DNA of 53,417 bases from an uncultured Dechloromonas sp. (GCF_945957265.1 NZ_CAMFKO010000029.1:1-53417), one strand, 5' to 3'; counted from the first letter of the stretch, positions 42,044 to 51,375 are shown. Notes: generated from the letters alone by a model not told the origin. Numbers and translations: made by a program.

Positions 42044-42841
42044 ATGGACATGCCCCTCAACGCCTTCAAGCGCGCCCTCGCCGCCGGTGAAACCCAGATC
42101 GGCCTCTTTCTCGGCATGGCCAACGCCTATGCCGCCGAAGTGGTCGCCACAGCCGGTTTCGACTGGCTGCTGATCGACGGCGAGCACGGCCCCAACGACC
42201 TGCGCTCCATCATCGAGCAACTGCAGGTGCTCGGCCAGTACCCGGTGCGGCCGGTAGTGCGCACCGTCGATCACGACGTCGCGCGCATCAAGCAGCTGCT
42301 CGACGGCGGCGTGCAGACGCTGATGGTGCCGATGGTCGAAAGCGCGGCGGATGCCGAAAAACTGGTCCGCGCCATGCGCTATCCGCCGCACGGCATCCGC
42401 GGCGTCGGCACGGCGCTGGCCCGCGCGGCACGCTGGAACGGTGTCGACGGCTATTTCGCCAAGGCCGACCAGGAAATGTGCCTGATCGTACAGATCGAAT
42501 CGACGGCCGGGCTGGCCGGGCTTGATGCGATCCTGCGCGTGGAAGGCGTCGATGCGGTGTTCATCGGGCCGTCGGACCTTGCCGCGTCGATGGGCTACCT
42601 GGGGAATCCGGGGCATCCGGAGGTCAAGGCCGCCGTCGAGGGGGCGATCCGGAAGATTGCCGCTGCCGGCAAGGCGGCTGGGGTCTTCTCGGCCGATCCG
42701 GTGGCGGCGGAGGCTTATCGGCAGATCGGGGCGAGCTTCCTGCTGGTTGGGGTGGATGCGCTGTTGTTGCGGAATGCTTCCGTTGCGCTGGCGGACAAGT
42801 TCAAGTCGGCTGGGGCGGCGCAGAGCGGTGCTGCGTACTGA
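42044..42841 (+). CDS. hpaI: 4-hydroxy-2-oxo-heptane-1,7-dioate aldolase
   Basis: A 265-residue class II aldolase of the HpcH/HpaI family, which splits 4-hydroxy-2-oxoheptanedioate into pyruvate and succinate semialdehyde. AGFDWLLIDGEHGPNDLRS, the metal-binding VQIESTAGLAG and FIGPSDLAASMG are the family's landmarks. It is the last step of the ring pathway; its product is handled by the next gene's dehydrogenase. Confidence 0.93.
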   Translation: MDMPLNAFKRALAAGETQIGLFLGMANAYAAEVVATAGFDWLLIDGEHGPNDLRSIIEQLQVLGQYPVRPVVRTVDHDVARIKQLLDGGVQTLMVPMVESAADAEKLVRAMRYPPHGIRGVGTALARAARWNGVDGYFAKADQEMCLIVQIESTAGLAGLDAILRVEGVDAVFIGPSDLAASMGYLGNPGHPEVKAAVEGAIRKIAAAGKAAGVFSADPVAAEAYRQIGASFLLVGVDALLLRNASVALADKFKSAGAAQSGAAY

Positions 42842-42867
42842 TGGGCGTGTCGCCTTTTCGACCGTTG

Positions 42868-42889
42868 TTTTCCGCCCTCAAGGCGGAAA
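42868..42889. other. Hairpin in the hpaI-gabD gap
   Basis: TTTCCGCC-CTCAA-GGCGGAAA forms an 8-bp stem. It has no T run, so it is a poor terminator by itself; it could attenuate or stabilise the mRNA end. The rest of the 134-bp gap shows only the AAGGAG ribosome site of the next gene. Confidence 0.4.
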
Positions 42890-42975
42890 GCAGCGCTTGA
42901 AAGCCGCAACCAACACCGACATAACCTGAATACGCTCAAACACGAACACCCCAAGAACACCCAAGGAGAACAATC

Positions 42976-44430
42976 ATGCTGTCCCTGAAAGACCCGAACC
43001 TCCTCCGTCAAGCCTGCTACATCAACGGCGCCTGGACCCCCGCCGACAACGGCGAGACGATCGCCGTCACCAACCCTGCCACCGGTGACACCATCGCCAC
43101 CGTCCCCCGCTGCGGCGCCGCCGAGACCGAGCGCGCCATCCAGGCCGCCGACGTGGCGCTCAAAACCTGGCGCGAAACCACCGCCGCCGAGCGTTCGCGC
43201 ATCCTGCGCCGCTGGTTCGACCTGCTGATGGCCAACCAGGACGACCTCGCCGCGCTGATGACGGCCGAGCAGGGCAAGCCGCTGGCCGAGGCCAAGGGCG
43301 AGATCGCCTACGCCGCCGCCTACGTCGAATGGTTCGCCGAGGAAGCCAAGCGCGCCTACGGCGAGGTCATTCCGTCGCCGTTCAAGGACCGCCAGATCGT
43401 CGTCACCAAGGAGCCGGTCGGCGTCTGCGCCGCCATCACGCCGTGGAACTTCCCGTCGGCGATGATCACCCGCAAGGTCGCCCCGGCGCTCGCCGCCGGT
43501 TGCACCATCATCCTCAAGCCGGCCGAGCAGACTCCGCTGTCCGCGCTGGCCCTGGCCGAACTGGCCGAGCGCGCCGGCGTGCCGGCAGGCGTGTTCAGCG
43601 TCGTCACCGGCAAGGCGTCGGCCATCGGCGGGGTAATGACGGCCAGCCCCATCGTCCGCAAGCTGACCTTCACCGGCTCGACGCCGATCGGCCAGTTGCT
43701 CATGCAGCAGTGCGCCGGCACGGTCAAGAAGATGTCGCTGGAGCTGGGCGGCAACGCACCCTTCATCGTTTTCGACGACGCCGATGTCGATGCCGCCGTT
43801 GCCGGTGCCTTGGCTTCCAAGTACCGCAACGCCGGCCAGACCTGCGTCTGCTCCAACCGTTTCCTGGTCCAGGACGGCATCTACGAGACCTTCGCCGCCA
43901 AGCTGGCCGCCGCCGTCGCCGGATTGAAGGTCGGCAACGGCATGGAGGCGGGCGTCACGCAAGGTCCGCTGATCGACGACGCGGCCATCAGCAAGGTCGA
44001 GGAACTGGTCAAGGACGCCACCGACAAGGGCGCCCGCGTGGTGACCGGCGGCAAGCGCCATGCGCTGGGCCGCACCTGGTTCGAGCCGACCATCCTGGCC
44101 GACGTGACGACCGGCATGGCCGTGGCGAAGGAGGAAATCTTCGGGCCGGTGGCGCCGCTGTTCCGCTTCAAGACCGAAGCCGAGGCGGTGCAGATGGCCA
44201 ACGATACCGAATTCGGCCTCGCCGCCTATTTCTTCTCCAAGGACCACGGCCGCGTCTGGCGTGTGTCGAAACAGCTCGAATACGGCATGGTCGGCGTCAA
44301 TACCGGCATCATCTCGACCGAAGTGGCGCCGTTCGGCGGCGTCAAGCTGTCGGGCGTCGGCCGCGAGGGTTCCAGCCACGGTCTGGACGAGTACATGGAA
44401 ACCAAGTACCTGGCGCTGGGCGGCATCTGA
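42976..44430 (+). CDS. gabD: Succinate-semialdehyde dehydrogenase
   Basis: A 484-residue NAD(P)-dependent aldehyde dehydrogenase of the GabD group (TIATVPRCGAAETERAI; ITPWNFPSAMITRKVAPALA; SLELGGNAPFIVFDDAD; catalytic Cys in NAGQTCVCSNRF). In this context it converts the succinate semialdehyde released by HpaI into succinate for the TCA cycle. It follows hpaI by 134 bp with AAGGAG before the ATG. Confidence 0.92.
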   Translation: MLSLKDPNLLRQACYINGAWTPADNGETIAVTNPATGDTIATVPRCGAAETERAIQAADVALKTWRETTAAERSRILRRWFDLLMANQDDLAALMTAEQGKPLAEAKGEIAYAAAYVEWFAEEAKRAYGEVIPSPFKDRQIVVTKEPVGVCAAITPWNFPSAMITRKVAPALAAGCTIILKPAEQTPLSALALAELAERAGVPAGVFSVVTGKASAIGGVMTASPIVRKLTFTGSTPIGQLLMQQCAGTVKKMSLELGGNAPFIVFDDADVDAAVAGALASKYRNAGQTCVCSNRFLVQDGIYETFAAKLAAAVAGLKVGNGMEAGVTQGPLIDDAAISKVEELVKDATDKGARVVTGGKRHALGRTWFEPTILADVTTGMAVAKEEIFGPVAPLFRFKTEAEAVQMANDTEFGLAAYFFSKDHGRVWRVSKQLEYGMVGVNTGIISTEVAPFGGVKLSGVGREGSSHGLDEYMETKYLALGGI

Positions 44431-44431
44431 C

Positions 44432-45628
44432 TTGACGCCCTCCGCCCTGAACACGGCCCGCGAGGGCCGTTTCATTTTGCTGCTCGGCGCGCTGGTCGCC
44501 TTCGGGCCGCTGGCCATCGACCTTTATTTGCCAGCCTTGCCGGCCATCGCTGTCGGCCTGGCGGCGTCGGCCGAGGCGGTGCAGGCGTCGATCACCGTCT
44601 TCCTGGCCGGCTTCGCGGTCGGCATGCTGTTCTACGGGCCGATCTCCGACCGTTACGGCCGCCGCGTCGTGATGCTGACCGGCATTGCGTTGTTCGCGGT
44701 GGCCAGCCTGGCCTGCCTGCTGGCCACGGCGGTCGAGCAACTGATCCTCGCCCGCTTCGTCCAGGCGCTGGGCGGCGGCGCGGCCTCTGTGCTGGCCCGG
44801 GCCGTGGTCCGCGACGTGTATTCGCCGACCGAGGCCATCCGCAAGCTGTCGCTGATGGCGATGGTGACGGCCATCGCGCCCTTGCTGGCCCCGTTGCTCG
44901 GCAGCGCGCTGCTCGCCGGGTTCGGTTGGCGCGGCACCTTCGCCGCCGTGCTGGCCTGGGGGCTGCTCAGCCTGGCGGTGGTCTGGCGCATGCTGCCGGA
45001 AACCCTGCCCGCCGAGCGCCGCGGCCAGTTGTCGCTGGCCGCTGCCTTCGCTGCCTACGGCCGGCTGGCCTGCGATCCGGTGGCCATCGGCCTGCTGCTG
45101 GCAGGCGGCATGTCCTTCGCCGCGATGTTCGCCTACATCACCGCCAGCCCCTTCTATTTCATCGAATTGCAGCAGCTGTCGCCGGCGGCCTACGGGGCGC
45201 TGTTCGCGGCCAACGCGCTGGGTATCTTCGCCGCCAACTACGCCAACAGCCGCCTGGTGAAAAGCCGGGGCGCCGCCGCGATGGCCGGCGTCGGCTGCGT
45301 CAGCGGCCTGCTCGGGGCGCTGCTGCTGTGGGCGGCGGTGGCGGCCGGCGATGCGCTGCCGGCGGTCATCGCCGGCTTGTTCGTCGTGGTCGCCATGACC
45401 GGCCTGCTCGGCGCCAATTGCGTCGGCCTGCTCATGGCGCGCTATCCGCAGAATGCCGGGGCCGCCGCCGCCCTGTTCGGGTCCAGCCAGTTCGGCTTCG
45501 GCATGTGGGCGAGCGCGGCGGTCAGTTACACTCACGACGGCAGCGGCCGGCCCATGGCCTGGGTCATCGTGGCGACCATGACGATCTCGGTGTTCGGCTA
45601 CCTGCTCTACCGGCGCGCTGCGCGCTGA
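44432..45628 (+). CDS. Bcr/CflA-family MFS drug/efflux transporter
   Basis: A 12-helix major facilitator of ~398 residues, of the Bcr/CflA type. GPLAIDLYLPALPAIA in helix 1 and FYGPISDRYGRRVVML (motif A) are typical; motif C-like glycine-rich helices follow. There is no good ATG; the TTG at 44432, right after the gabD stop, gives the expected N-terminus (MTPSALNTAREGRF) and suggests coupling. The open frame extends further upstream inside gabD but was not used. It may export toxic intermediates or unrelated drugs. Confidence 0.83.
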   Translation: MTPSALNTAREGRFILLLGALVAFGPLAIDLYLPALPAIAVGLAASAEAVQASITVFLAGFAVGMLFYGPISDRYGRRVVMLTGIALFAVASLACLLATAVEQLILARFVQALGGGAASVLARAVVRDVYSPTEAIRKLSLMAMVTAIAPLLAPLLGSALLAGFGWRGTFAAVLAWGLLSLAVVWRMLPETLPAERRGQLSLAAAFAAYGRLACDPVAIGLLLAGGMSFAAMFAYITASPFYFIELQQLSPAAYGALFAANALGIFAANYANSRLVKSRGAAAMAGVGCVSGLLGALLLWAAVAAGDALPAVIAGLFVVVAMTGLLGANCVGLLMARYPQNAGAAAALFGSSQFGFGMWASAAVSYTHDGSGRPMAWVIVATMTISVFGYLLYRRAAR

Positions 45629-45655
45629 TTCGAACACCGATCGCGAGGCTTATCC

Positions 45656-46048
45656 ATGCATCCTGTCGTCATCCATTGCACCGCTGCGCTGGGCGTGCTG
45701 TTGTTCCTGCTCGGCCTGGCGGTGTCGGTCCTGCGCTTCCGCAGCCGCGTCGGTTCCGGCCAGGCGGCGGAAAAGAACGCGCCGCTCAACCGGGTGATCC
45801 GGGCCCATGCCAACACGGCGGAGTTCGCCCCGTTCCTGGCGGTGCTGTTCCTCTACTTCGGCTGGCGCGGCCCGTCCGAACTGGCGGTCTGGCTCATCGT
45901 CGCGGCTACGGTCTGCCGCTTCCTGCTGGTCATCGGCCTGATCGCCTGGCCGAGCATGTCCCGGCCGAACCCGGCCCGCTTCATCGGCGCGCTCGGCACC
46001 TATGTCTGCGGTGCCGCGCTGTCGATCTTGATGGTGGCGGGCGGATGA
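45656..46048 (+). CDS. MAPEG-family membrane protein
   Basis: A 130-residue, four-helix membrane protein of the MAPEG family (eicosanoid/glutathione metabolism-like). FRSRVGSGQAAEKNAPLNRV followed by RAHANTAEFAPF is the family signature. Bacterial members are often of unknown function; some have glutathione transferase or peroxidase activity. It lies 27 bp after the MFS gene and 22 bp before another MFS gene. Confidence 0.85.
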   Translation: MHPVVIHCTAALGVLLFLLGLAVSVLRFRSRVGSGQAAEKNAPLNRVIRAHANTAEFAPFLAVLFLYFGWRGPSELAVWLIVAATVCRFLLVIGLIAWPSMSRPNPARFIGALGTYVCGAALSILMVAGG

Positions 46049-46070
46049 GGCGGGCGATGCCGTTCGCCGC

Positions 46071-47333
46071 ATGAGCGCGATCGCTCCAAGAACGCGCCTG
46101 CCCGCCGGCATGCGGGCGCTGGCGCATCGCAATTTCCGCCTCTATTTCGCCGGCCAGGCGGTATCCATTCTCGGCTCGTGGATCCAGCAGGTGGCGCTCG
46201 CCTGGCTGGTCTACCGGCTGACCGGCTCGGCCGCGCTGCTCGGTGTGACCGCTTTCTGCGGGCTGATTCCGCAGTTGCTGGTCGGGCCGCTGGCCGGGGC
46301 CTGGATCGACCGCCAGGACAAGAAGAAGTGGCTGATCGGCGTGCAGGCGCTGATGGCCGTGCAGGCCTTCGTGCTGGCCGGGCTGACCTGGGCCGGCTGG
46401 ATCACGACGCCCTTCATCGTCGCCATGGCCCTGCTGCTCGGCACGCTGAGCAGCTTCGACGCACCGCTGCGCCAGTCGCTGATCGGCAGTTTCGTCGGCA
46501 GCCGCGACGACCTGCCCAACGCGCTGGCGCTCAATGCCATGCTGTTCAACTCCGGCCGCTTCGTCGGCCCGCCGATTGCCGGCCTGCTGCTCGGCACCAC
46601 GTCGGAGGCCTTCTGCTTCGCCATCAACGGTTTTTCCTTCCTGGCGCTGATCGCCGGCATCCTGCTCGTTCGCGGCACGCCGCCGCCGCGCGCCAAGGGC
46701 TCGATGGGCGAGGTGTTCAGGGAGGGGCTGGACTACGCCTGGCAGACATGGAGCGTGCGCACCCTGATCCTGACGCTGGTCGCCCTCAACCTGACCGCCT
46801 CGACCTACGCCGTGCTGCTGCCGGTCTTCGCCCGCGACGTCTTCGCCGGCGACGCGACGACGCTCGGCTGGCTGTGGGGCGCGGCTGGCTGCGGCGCTTT
46901 CCTGTCCACCATCTACCTGGCCACCCGCAAGGCGGTGCCGGCCGTGGTGTCGGCCATCGTCGCCGGGGTGGCGATCAGCACGCTGGCGCTGTTCGCCTTC
47001 GCGCTGACCACCTGGCTGCCGCTCGCGCTGGCCGGCATGGTCGGCCTCGGCTTCGGCATCTCGGTGTGCAATGTCGGCATCAACATGGTGCTGCAGAGCA
47101 TCGCCCCGGAAACGCTGCGTGGGCGCATCGTGTCCTTCTTCACCTCGGCCCGCTTCGGCTTCGACGCGCTGGGCGGCCTGCTCGCCGGCTTCGTCGCCTC
47201 CTGGCTGGGGGCGGGGCATACGCTGCTGCTCGAAGGCGGAGCGCTGCTGCTTTTCGTGGTTTTCCTCTTTTCCCGGCGACAGCGCCTGCTGGCGCAGGTC
47301 GCCGCCGCTCATGGAGATTCGCATGGACGTTGA
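46071..47333 (+). CDS. MFS transporter (EntS-like)
   Basis: A 420-residue major facilitator of the EntS/enterobactin exporter-like branch. RNFRLYFAGQAVSILGSWIQQVA at the N-terminus, GPLAGAWIDRQDKKKWLIGVQ (motif A) and the long hydrophobic helices fit this group. The substrate is unknown. It overlaps the start of the next gene by 11 bp, indicating coupling. Confidence 0.86.
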   Translation: MSAIAPRTRLPAGMRALAHRNFRLYFAGQAVSILGSWIQQVALAWLVYRLTGSAALLGVTAFCGLIPQLLVGPLAGAWIDRQDKKKWLIGVQALMAVQAFVLAGLTWAGWITTPFIVAMALLLGTLSSFDAPLRQSLIGSFVGSRDDLPNALALNAMLFNSGRFVGPPIAGLLLGTTSEAFCFAINGFSFLALIAGILLVRGTPPPRAKGSMGEVFREGLDYAWQTWSVRTLILTLVALNLTASTYAVLLPVFARDVFAGDATTLGWLWGAAGCGAFLSTIYLATRKAVPAVVSAIVAGVAISTLALFAFALTTWLPLALAGMVGLGFGISVCNVGINMVLQSIAPETLRGRIVSFFTSARFGFDALGGLLAGFVASWLGAGHTLLLEGGALLLFVVFLFSRRQRLLAQVAAAHGDSHGR

Positions 47334-47751
47334 CATGATCGCCTCGCTCGGCCTCGGTAGCGCCGAACAACTCGCCGACGCAGCACTCTCTGCCGCCAGC
47401 GAAGCCGGCGTCAAGATATGCGTCGCGGTCGTCGATCGCGCCGGCTACCCGTTGGTATTCAAGCGCCACCCGGGCGCATACTTCCACGCCATCGACATTG
47501 CGCTCGATAAGGCCTACACGGTGGTCAGCTTCGGCCCGGCCACCGCCAAGTGGGACGCCCGCCTGGCCAAAGGCACGGAGATGCTCCGCCACGGCCTGAT
47601 GCACCGTGACCGCTTCGTCGGCTTCGGCGGCGGTCTACCGGTCAAGCACGAAGGCGTGCTGGTCGGGGCGATAGGCGTTTCAGGTGGCAGCGAGGCTCAG
47701 GATGTGCAGTTCGCCGAGGCGGCGCTGGCGAGGTTGGCTGCCGGCGGGTGA
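47323..47751 (+). CDS. GlcG/HbpS-family protein (heme-binding-like)
   Basis: A 142-residue protein of the GlcG/HbpS family (formerly DUF336). GVKICVAVVDRAGYPLVFKR, GGLPVKHEGVLVGAIGVSGG and DVQFAEAAL are the conserved blocks. Members bind heme or act as accessory proteins in small-molecule catabolism; function here is unknown. The ATG at 47323 is favoured by GGAG at 47313-47316. Its stop abuts the convergent hipA gene. Confidence 0.85.
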   Translation: MDVDMIASLGLGSAEQLADAALSAASEAGVKICVAVVDRAGYPLVFKRHPGAYFHAIDIALDKAYTVVSFGPATAKWDARLAKGTEMLRHGLMHRDRFVGFGGGLPVKHEGVLVGAIGVSGGSEAQDVQFAEAALARLAAGG

Positions 47752-47752
47752 T

Positions 47753-49078
47753 TCATGTCTGTAAGCCGCCGTGGTTGCGCATCCCGCTGAATACGGCTTC
47801 TGCTACATCCATGGGGAAGTCTGCCGGCAACAGCTTGTCCACCTCGCCAATCACGAATTCCGTGGCCTCAATCACTTCCTCTATCAAGCGCTCCGCTGCC
47901 GCCGCTCCTAGCCCGACCTGCTGTGCCTGGGCCAGCCAGTGCCGGCGCTGGATTTTCTCGATCAGGTAGTAATTGGTGCTGCCACGCACGGCCATGGCCA
48001 GTTTGGCTTTGTGCGGGGCAATCCGGTTCTTGCCTGTCCCGATCACCGGATGGGCAGAAAGCACGTCGTAGATTGGCGTGGCACGGTAGCGGCCGCCGGG
48101 GAGGTGGGCGATGCTGAAGTTCTTGCCATGGCCGTCGGTGGCGGCCAGCAGCCAGAAAATGATCTGGGTTTTGAAGAAGTTGTTCCGATCCTGGTCGGCA
48201 TTCTCCGAACCGAGCAGCACGTCCATGATGTGGGCGATGCCCGGGCCGCCGTCCGACTGGTATTTGCGTAGTGGCGATGTACCCGTTGCCTGGCACATGT
48301 CTTCCTGGGGCCGGCGGACGATCCAGCTGCCATCGCTGGCCAGGCTGCGGTCGAAGCGTTCGACGACAAGGGCTTTCTGATCCTCGAAATGCTCGATTTC
48401 GCAGCGTGCGATAGGGATTCCGTAAGCCGCCATGATTTTCGCGCACAACCATTCGTTCTCTACCGAGGTACGCATGTCGGCCTGCATGTGGCCGACCAGG
48501 CCCAGCGGCAGCTTGAAGATGTGGGTGGTCGGGGTGCTGCCATGAGGCAGCAGCCATTGGCCTGCATGGCGGAGCAGGGCAGTTTTTTCCTGCGCGCCGG
48601 CGATCGACAGCCGCAGATCGGCGTCGTGATCCAGTTGCCCCAGGGCTTGAGCCGAGGTGGCGTTGCGCAGTCGCTGCGCGATCCCTGCCGTAGTCAGTGC
48701 CTCGCCGTTGATTGCGTAGAGGTCCGACGGCGTCTCGCCTTCTGGGAGGAGTTGGATTGCACCCGCACAGTCCCGGCCCAGTTTGGCCAACAGTTGGAAG
48801 GGTGCGGTGCCGCCCGCTTGGTAACGTTGCGCCAGGCGGCGGCGAATGGCGTCGTTGTCGGGCAGCAGGTTGTCGAAATAGTCGGTGACGATTTGGCCCT
48901 GGTAGGGCGTATTGCCCGGTACGAAGGGCAGCGACAGGGAGAGAGGCCGGGATTGCTCGTGCGTGAGCCATTCCGGGAGGTAGGCCAGGCGTTCGCCTTG
49001 CCGAGTCGTTTCCCAGTAGCCCACCGGGATGCCGTTCATCCAGATGTTCAGCCTTTGCGTCTTGGCACGGCGTCCCAT
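47753..49078 (-). CDS. hipA: HipA-family serine/threonine kinase toxin
   Basis: A 441-residue HipA-type kinase. LNIWMNGIPVGYWE begins the N-subdomain, SIAGAQEKTALL is the P-loop-like segment, and ATDGHGKNFSIAHL holds the catalytic and metal-binding residues. HipA of Escherichia coli phosphorylates glutamyl-tRNA synthetase and causes growth arrest. The ATG at 49078 gives the normal N-terminus; the frame stays open for 180 more codons through hipB, without meaning. It lies 2 bp after hipB, as in classical hipBA. Confidence 0.92.
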   Translation of the reverse strand: MGRRAKTQRLNIWMNGIPVGYWETTRQGERLAYLPEWLTHEQSRPLSLSLPFVPGNTPYQGQIVTDYFDNLLPDNDAIRRRLAQRYQAGGTAPFQLLAKLGRDCAGAIQLLPEGETPSDLYAINGEALTTAGIAQRLRNATSAQALGQLDHDADLRLSIAGAQEKTALLRHAGQWLLPHGSTPTTHIFKLPLGLVGHMQADMRTSVENEWLCAKIMAAYGIPIARCEIEHFEDQKALVVERFDRSLASDGSWIVRRPQEDMCQATGTSPLRKYQSDGGPGIAHIMDVLLGSENADQDRNNFFKTQIIFWLLAATDGHGKNFSIAHLPGGRYRATPIYDVLSAHPVIGTGKNRIAPHKAKLAMAVRGSTNYYLIEKIQRRHWLAQAQQVGLGAAAAERLIEEVIEATEFVIGEVDKLLPADFPMDVAEAVFSGMRNHGGLQT

Positions 49079-49080
49079 GC

Positions 49081-49359
49081 TTACCAACTTTCCTTCTGAG
49101 CACTTGGCGGAATGGCCGAGGGCTTGGTCTTGCCGGTTGCCGGCGAGGTTTCGTTCAGTGAAATCTCGACATCCAGCAGGCGCAGTACCGTATGGAGCCG
49201 CTCCAAGGTAGCAGTCGCTGGATTGGCTTCGAAATGGGCATAGCTTTGCTGAGTAATCCCCAACCTTTCGGCCATGGCTGCCTGGGTCAGTCCCTTTTCC
49301 TTGCGAAAGCCCTTGAGGATCAGCGGGAGCTGGCTGAGGGTCTTGATGGGATAAATCAC
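49081..49359 (-). CDS. hipB: HipB-like antitoxin, XRE-family regulator
   Basis: A 92-residue helix-turn-helix protein (EKGLTQAAMAERLGITQQSY, residues 21-40) with a C-terminal tail (PATGKTKPSAIPPSAQKESW). HipB binds HipA and represses the hipBA promoter. It starts upstream of hipA and both are transcribed leftward. The 49360-49480 region holds several CTGT...ACAG inverted repeats that are candidate HipB operators. Confidence 0.88.
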   Translation of the reverse strand: MIYPIKTLSQLPLILKGFRKEKGLTQAAMAERLGITQQSYAHFEANPATATLERLHTVLRLLDVEISLNETSPATGKTKPSAIPPSAQKESW

Positions 49360-49378
49360 TTTTGCCTCCGTTCATCGC

Positions 49379-49470
49379 ACCTGTGGCAATACAGGTAATG
49401 GGCTGTAAATTGCAATAACAGTCTATTGTTTGTAGGCTGTATTTACAAGCTGTGGGTTGTAAATACAGCC
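49379..49470. promoter_or_regulatory. hipBA operator region with several inverted repeats
   Basis: Three nested or adjacent inverted repeats: ACCTGT-N6-ACAGGT (49379-49396), CTGT-N11-ACAG (49403-49421), and a perfect 14-bp repeat GGCTGTATTTACAA / TTGTAAATACAGCC with an 8-bp spacer (49435-49470). Each arm of the last contains a small TGTA-TACA palindrome. The AT-rich patch is unlike the surrounding DNA. It lies just upstream of hipB (49359) and 110 bp from argD. Confidence 0.7.
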
Positions 49471-49580
49471 TGTGGCTGCCGATGATCGCCTGATCGTGCC
49501 CCGCGCTTCTGACGAAGGCGTGCGTAATTCGGTAACATCGCACCTTTATCTTTACCGCTTCACTCCACGGAAAGCTCACC

Positions 49581-50762
49581 ATGCAATACGGCGCGTACTC
49601 GACCGATTCCCTGATGACCATCACCAGCCGTCCCGAGCTCGTTTTCGAGCGCGGCGAAGGTTCGTGGCTCTACGACCATCAGGGCAAGCGCTATCTCGAT
49701 TTCATCCAGGGCTGGGCGGTTAACTGCCTCGGCCATTGCCCGCCGGAAATCACCGCCGCGCTGACCGCGCAGGCCGGCAAGCTGCTCAACCCCAGCCCGG
49801 CCTTCTACAACGGTCCGATGGTCGAACTGGCCGGATTGCTGACGGCCAACTCCTGTTTCGACCGCGTCTTCTTCGCCAACACCGGCGCCGAGGCCAACGA
49901 AGGGGCGATCAAGCTGGCCCGCAAGTGGGGCCAGCTGAACCGCGACGGCGCCTTCGAGATCGTCACCTTCGGCCATTCCTTCCACGGGCGCACGCTGGCC
50001 ACCATGTCGGCCTCCGGCAAGGCCGGCTGGGATACGATCTTCGCGCCGCAGGTGTCGGGCTTCCCGAAGGCGGTCTATAACGACATCGCCTCGGTCGAGG
50101 CGCTGATCGGCCCGAAGACCGTCGCCGTCATGCTCGAACCGGTGCAGGGCGAGGGCGGGGTGATCCCGGCCGACCTCGAATTCCTCAAGGCGCTGCGCGC
50201 GCTGACCGCTGCGCACGGCATCCTGCTCATCGTCGACGAGGTCCAGACCGGCGTCGGCCGTACCGGCAAGCTGTTCGCCCACGAGCACGCCGGCATCGAA
50301 CCCGACATCATGACCCTCGGCAAGGGCATCGGCGGCGGCGTGCCGCTGGCCGCGCTGCTCGCCCGCGAGGCCATCTGCTGCTTCGTGCCGGGCGACCAGG
50401 GCGGCACCTACAACGGCAACCCGCTGATGACGGCGGTCGGCGTCGCGGTCGTCCAGCGCATGCTGGCCCCCGGCTTCCTGGCCGAGGTCGAGGCCAGCGG
50501 CCAATACCTTTCCCGCTGCCTGCTCGAACTGTCGGCCAAACATGGCTTGCAGGGCGAGCGTGGCTCGGGCCTGCTGCGCGCGCTGATCCTCGACGACGAG
50601 CGCGGTCCGGACATTGTCCGTCGCGGCCTGGAACTGGCACCGACAGGCCTGCTGCTCAACGCGCCGCGCCCGAACCTGCTGCGCTTCATGCCGGCGCTCA
50701 ACGTCAGCGCGGCGGAAATCGACCAGATGATCGACCTGCTCGACGGCTTGCTCAAGAAATAA
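49581..50762 (+). CDS. argD: Acetylornithine aminotransferase
   Basis: A 393-residue class III PLP-dependent aminotransferase of the ArgD type, which converts N-acetylglutamate semialdehyde to N-acetylornithine in arginine synthesis. [37 protein letters not shown], the aspartate in [15 protein letters not shown] and the PLP lysine in [15 protein letters not shown] are visible. A succinylornithine or related transaminase is a less likely alternative. It is divergent from hipB. Confidence 0.88.
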   Translation: MQYGAYSTDSLMTITSRPELVFERGEGSWLYDHQGKRYLDFIQGWAVNCLGHCPPEITAALTAQAGKLLNPSPAFYNGPMVELAGLLTANSCFDRVFFANTGAEANEGAIKLARKWGQLNRDGAFEIVTFGHSFHGRTLATMSASGKAGWDTIFAPQVSGFPKAVYNDIASVEALIGPKTVAVMLEPVQGEGGVIPADLEFLKALRALTAAHGILLIVDEVQTGVGRTGKLFAHEHAGIEPDIMTLGKGIGGGVPLAALLAREAICCFVPGDQGGTYNGNPLMTAVGVAVVQRMLAPGFLAEVEASGQYLSRCLLELSAKHGLQGERGSGLLRALILDDERGPDIVRRGLELAPTGLLLNAPRPNLLRFMPALNVSAAEIDQMIDLLDGLLKK

Positions 50763-50832
50763 TGACCGGGGCCGGCGCGGCAGCGCCGGTCGCGGCGATT
50801 CCCCCGCGCTGATCCGGGGGGCGGCTGCCGCC

Positions 50833-51375
50833 TCAGCGGATGAAGCGTTTCAGGATGTCGCGGAACAGCGGCGTATTGGCGCGTTCGAGCCATTCGAAGG
50901 CGACCATTTCGCGGCTGACGATGGTCGCCCCGTTCTGCTGCATGCGCTGCAAGGCGAGTTCCTTGTCGCGCGGCCGGCGCGAACCGACCGCTTCATCGAC
51001 GACAAACACCTCGCGCCCGGTGGCCAGCAGGTCGAGCACGGTTTGCAGGACGCAAACGTGGGTTTCCATGCCGGCGACGATCCATTGTTTGCGCTCGGCA
51101 TTGGGGGCCTGCAGCAAGGCTCCTTCGCTGACCGCGGAAAAATGTTCCTTGTCGACGATGGCTTCCGGAGTGAAGCGCTGGCGCAGCCGTTCATCGGTGA
51201 CCCCGATGCGGCCGGGGCAGTGTTCCGTGGCCAGGGCCGGGATGCCCATCGCCTGCGCCACGTCGAGCAGCCAGGCGGTGTGGGCGAGCACCGATTCGCC
51301 GCCGTCGATGGCGGGCAGCAGGGCGCTCTGGATATCGACGACGAGCAGCAGGGATCGCTGGGCTTGAATACGCAT
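50833..51375 (-). CDS. Isochorismatase-family cysteine hydrolase
   Basis: A 180-residue hydrolase of the isochorismatase/nicotinamidase-like fold. The catalytic triad is visible: Asp14 (LLLVVDIQSALLP), a Lys in VDKEHFSA, and the nucleophile Cys in GMETHVCVLQTVLDLL. The subgroup is YcaC-like; substrate unknown. It is convergent with argD and upstream-adjacent to the liv genes, with ~100 bp between. Confidence 0.86.
   Translation of the reverse strand: MRIQAQRSLLLVVDIQSALLPAIDGGESVLAHTAWLLDVAQAMGIPALATEHCPGRIGVTDERLRQRFTPEAIVDKEHFSAVSEGALLQAPNAERKQWIVAGMETHVCVLQTVLDLLATGREVFVVDEAVGSRRPRDKELALQRMQQNGATIVSREMVAFEWLERANTPLFRDILKRFIR

Noticed and set aside
42842..42975. Possible terminator splitting the hpa operon before gabD
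   Set aside because: A hairpin is present but without a T run, so I list it as a hairpin only; gabD is still likely to be cotranscribed.
49079..49624. Upstream extension of the hipA frame
   Set aside because: It runs through hipB and the operator region; HipA homology begins at the ATG at 49078.
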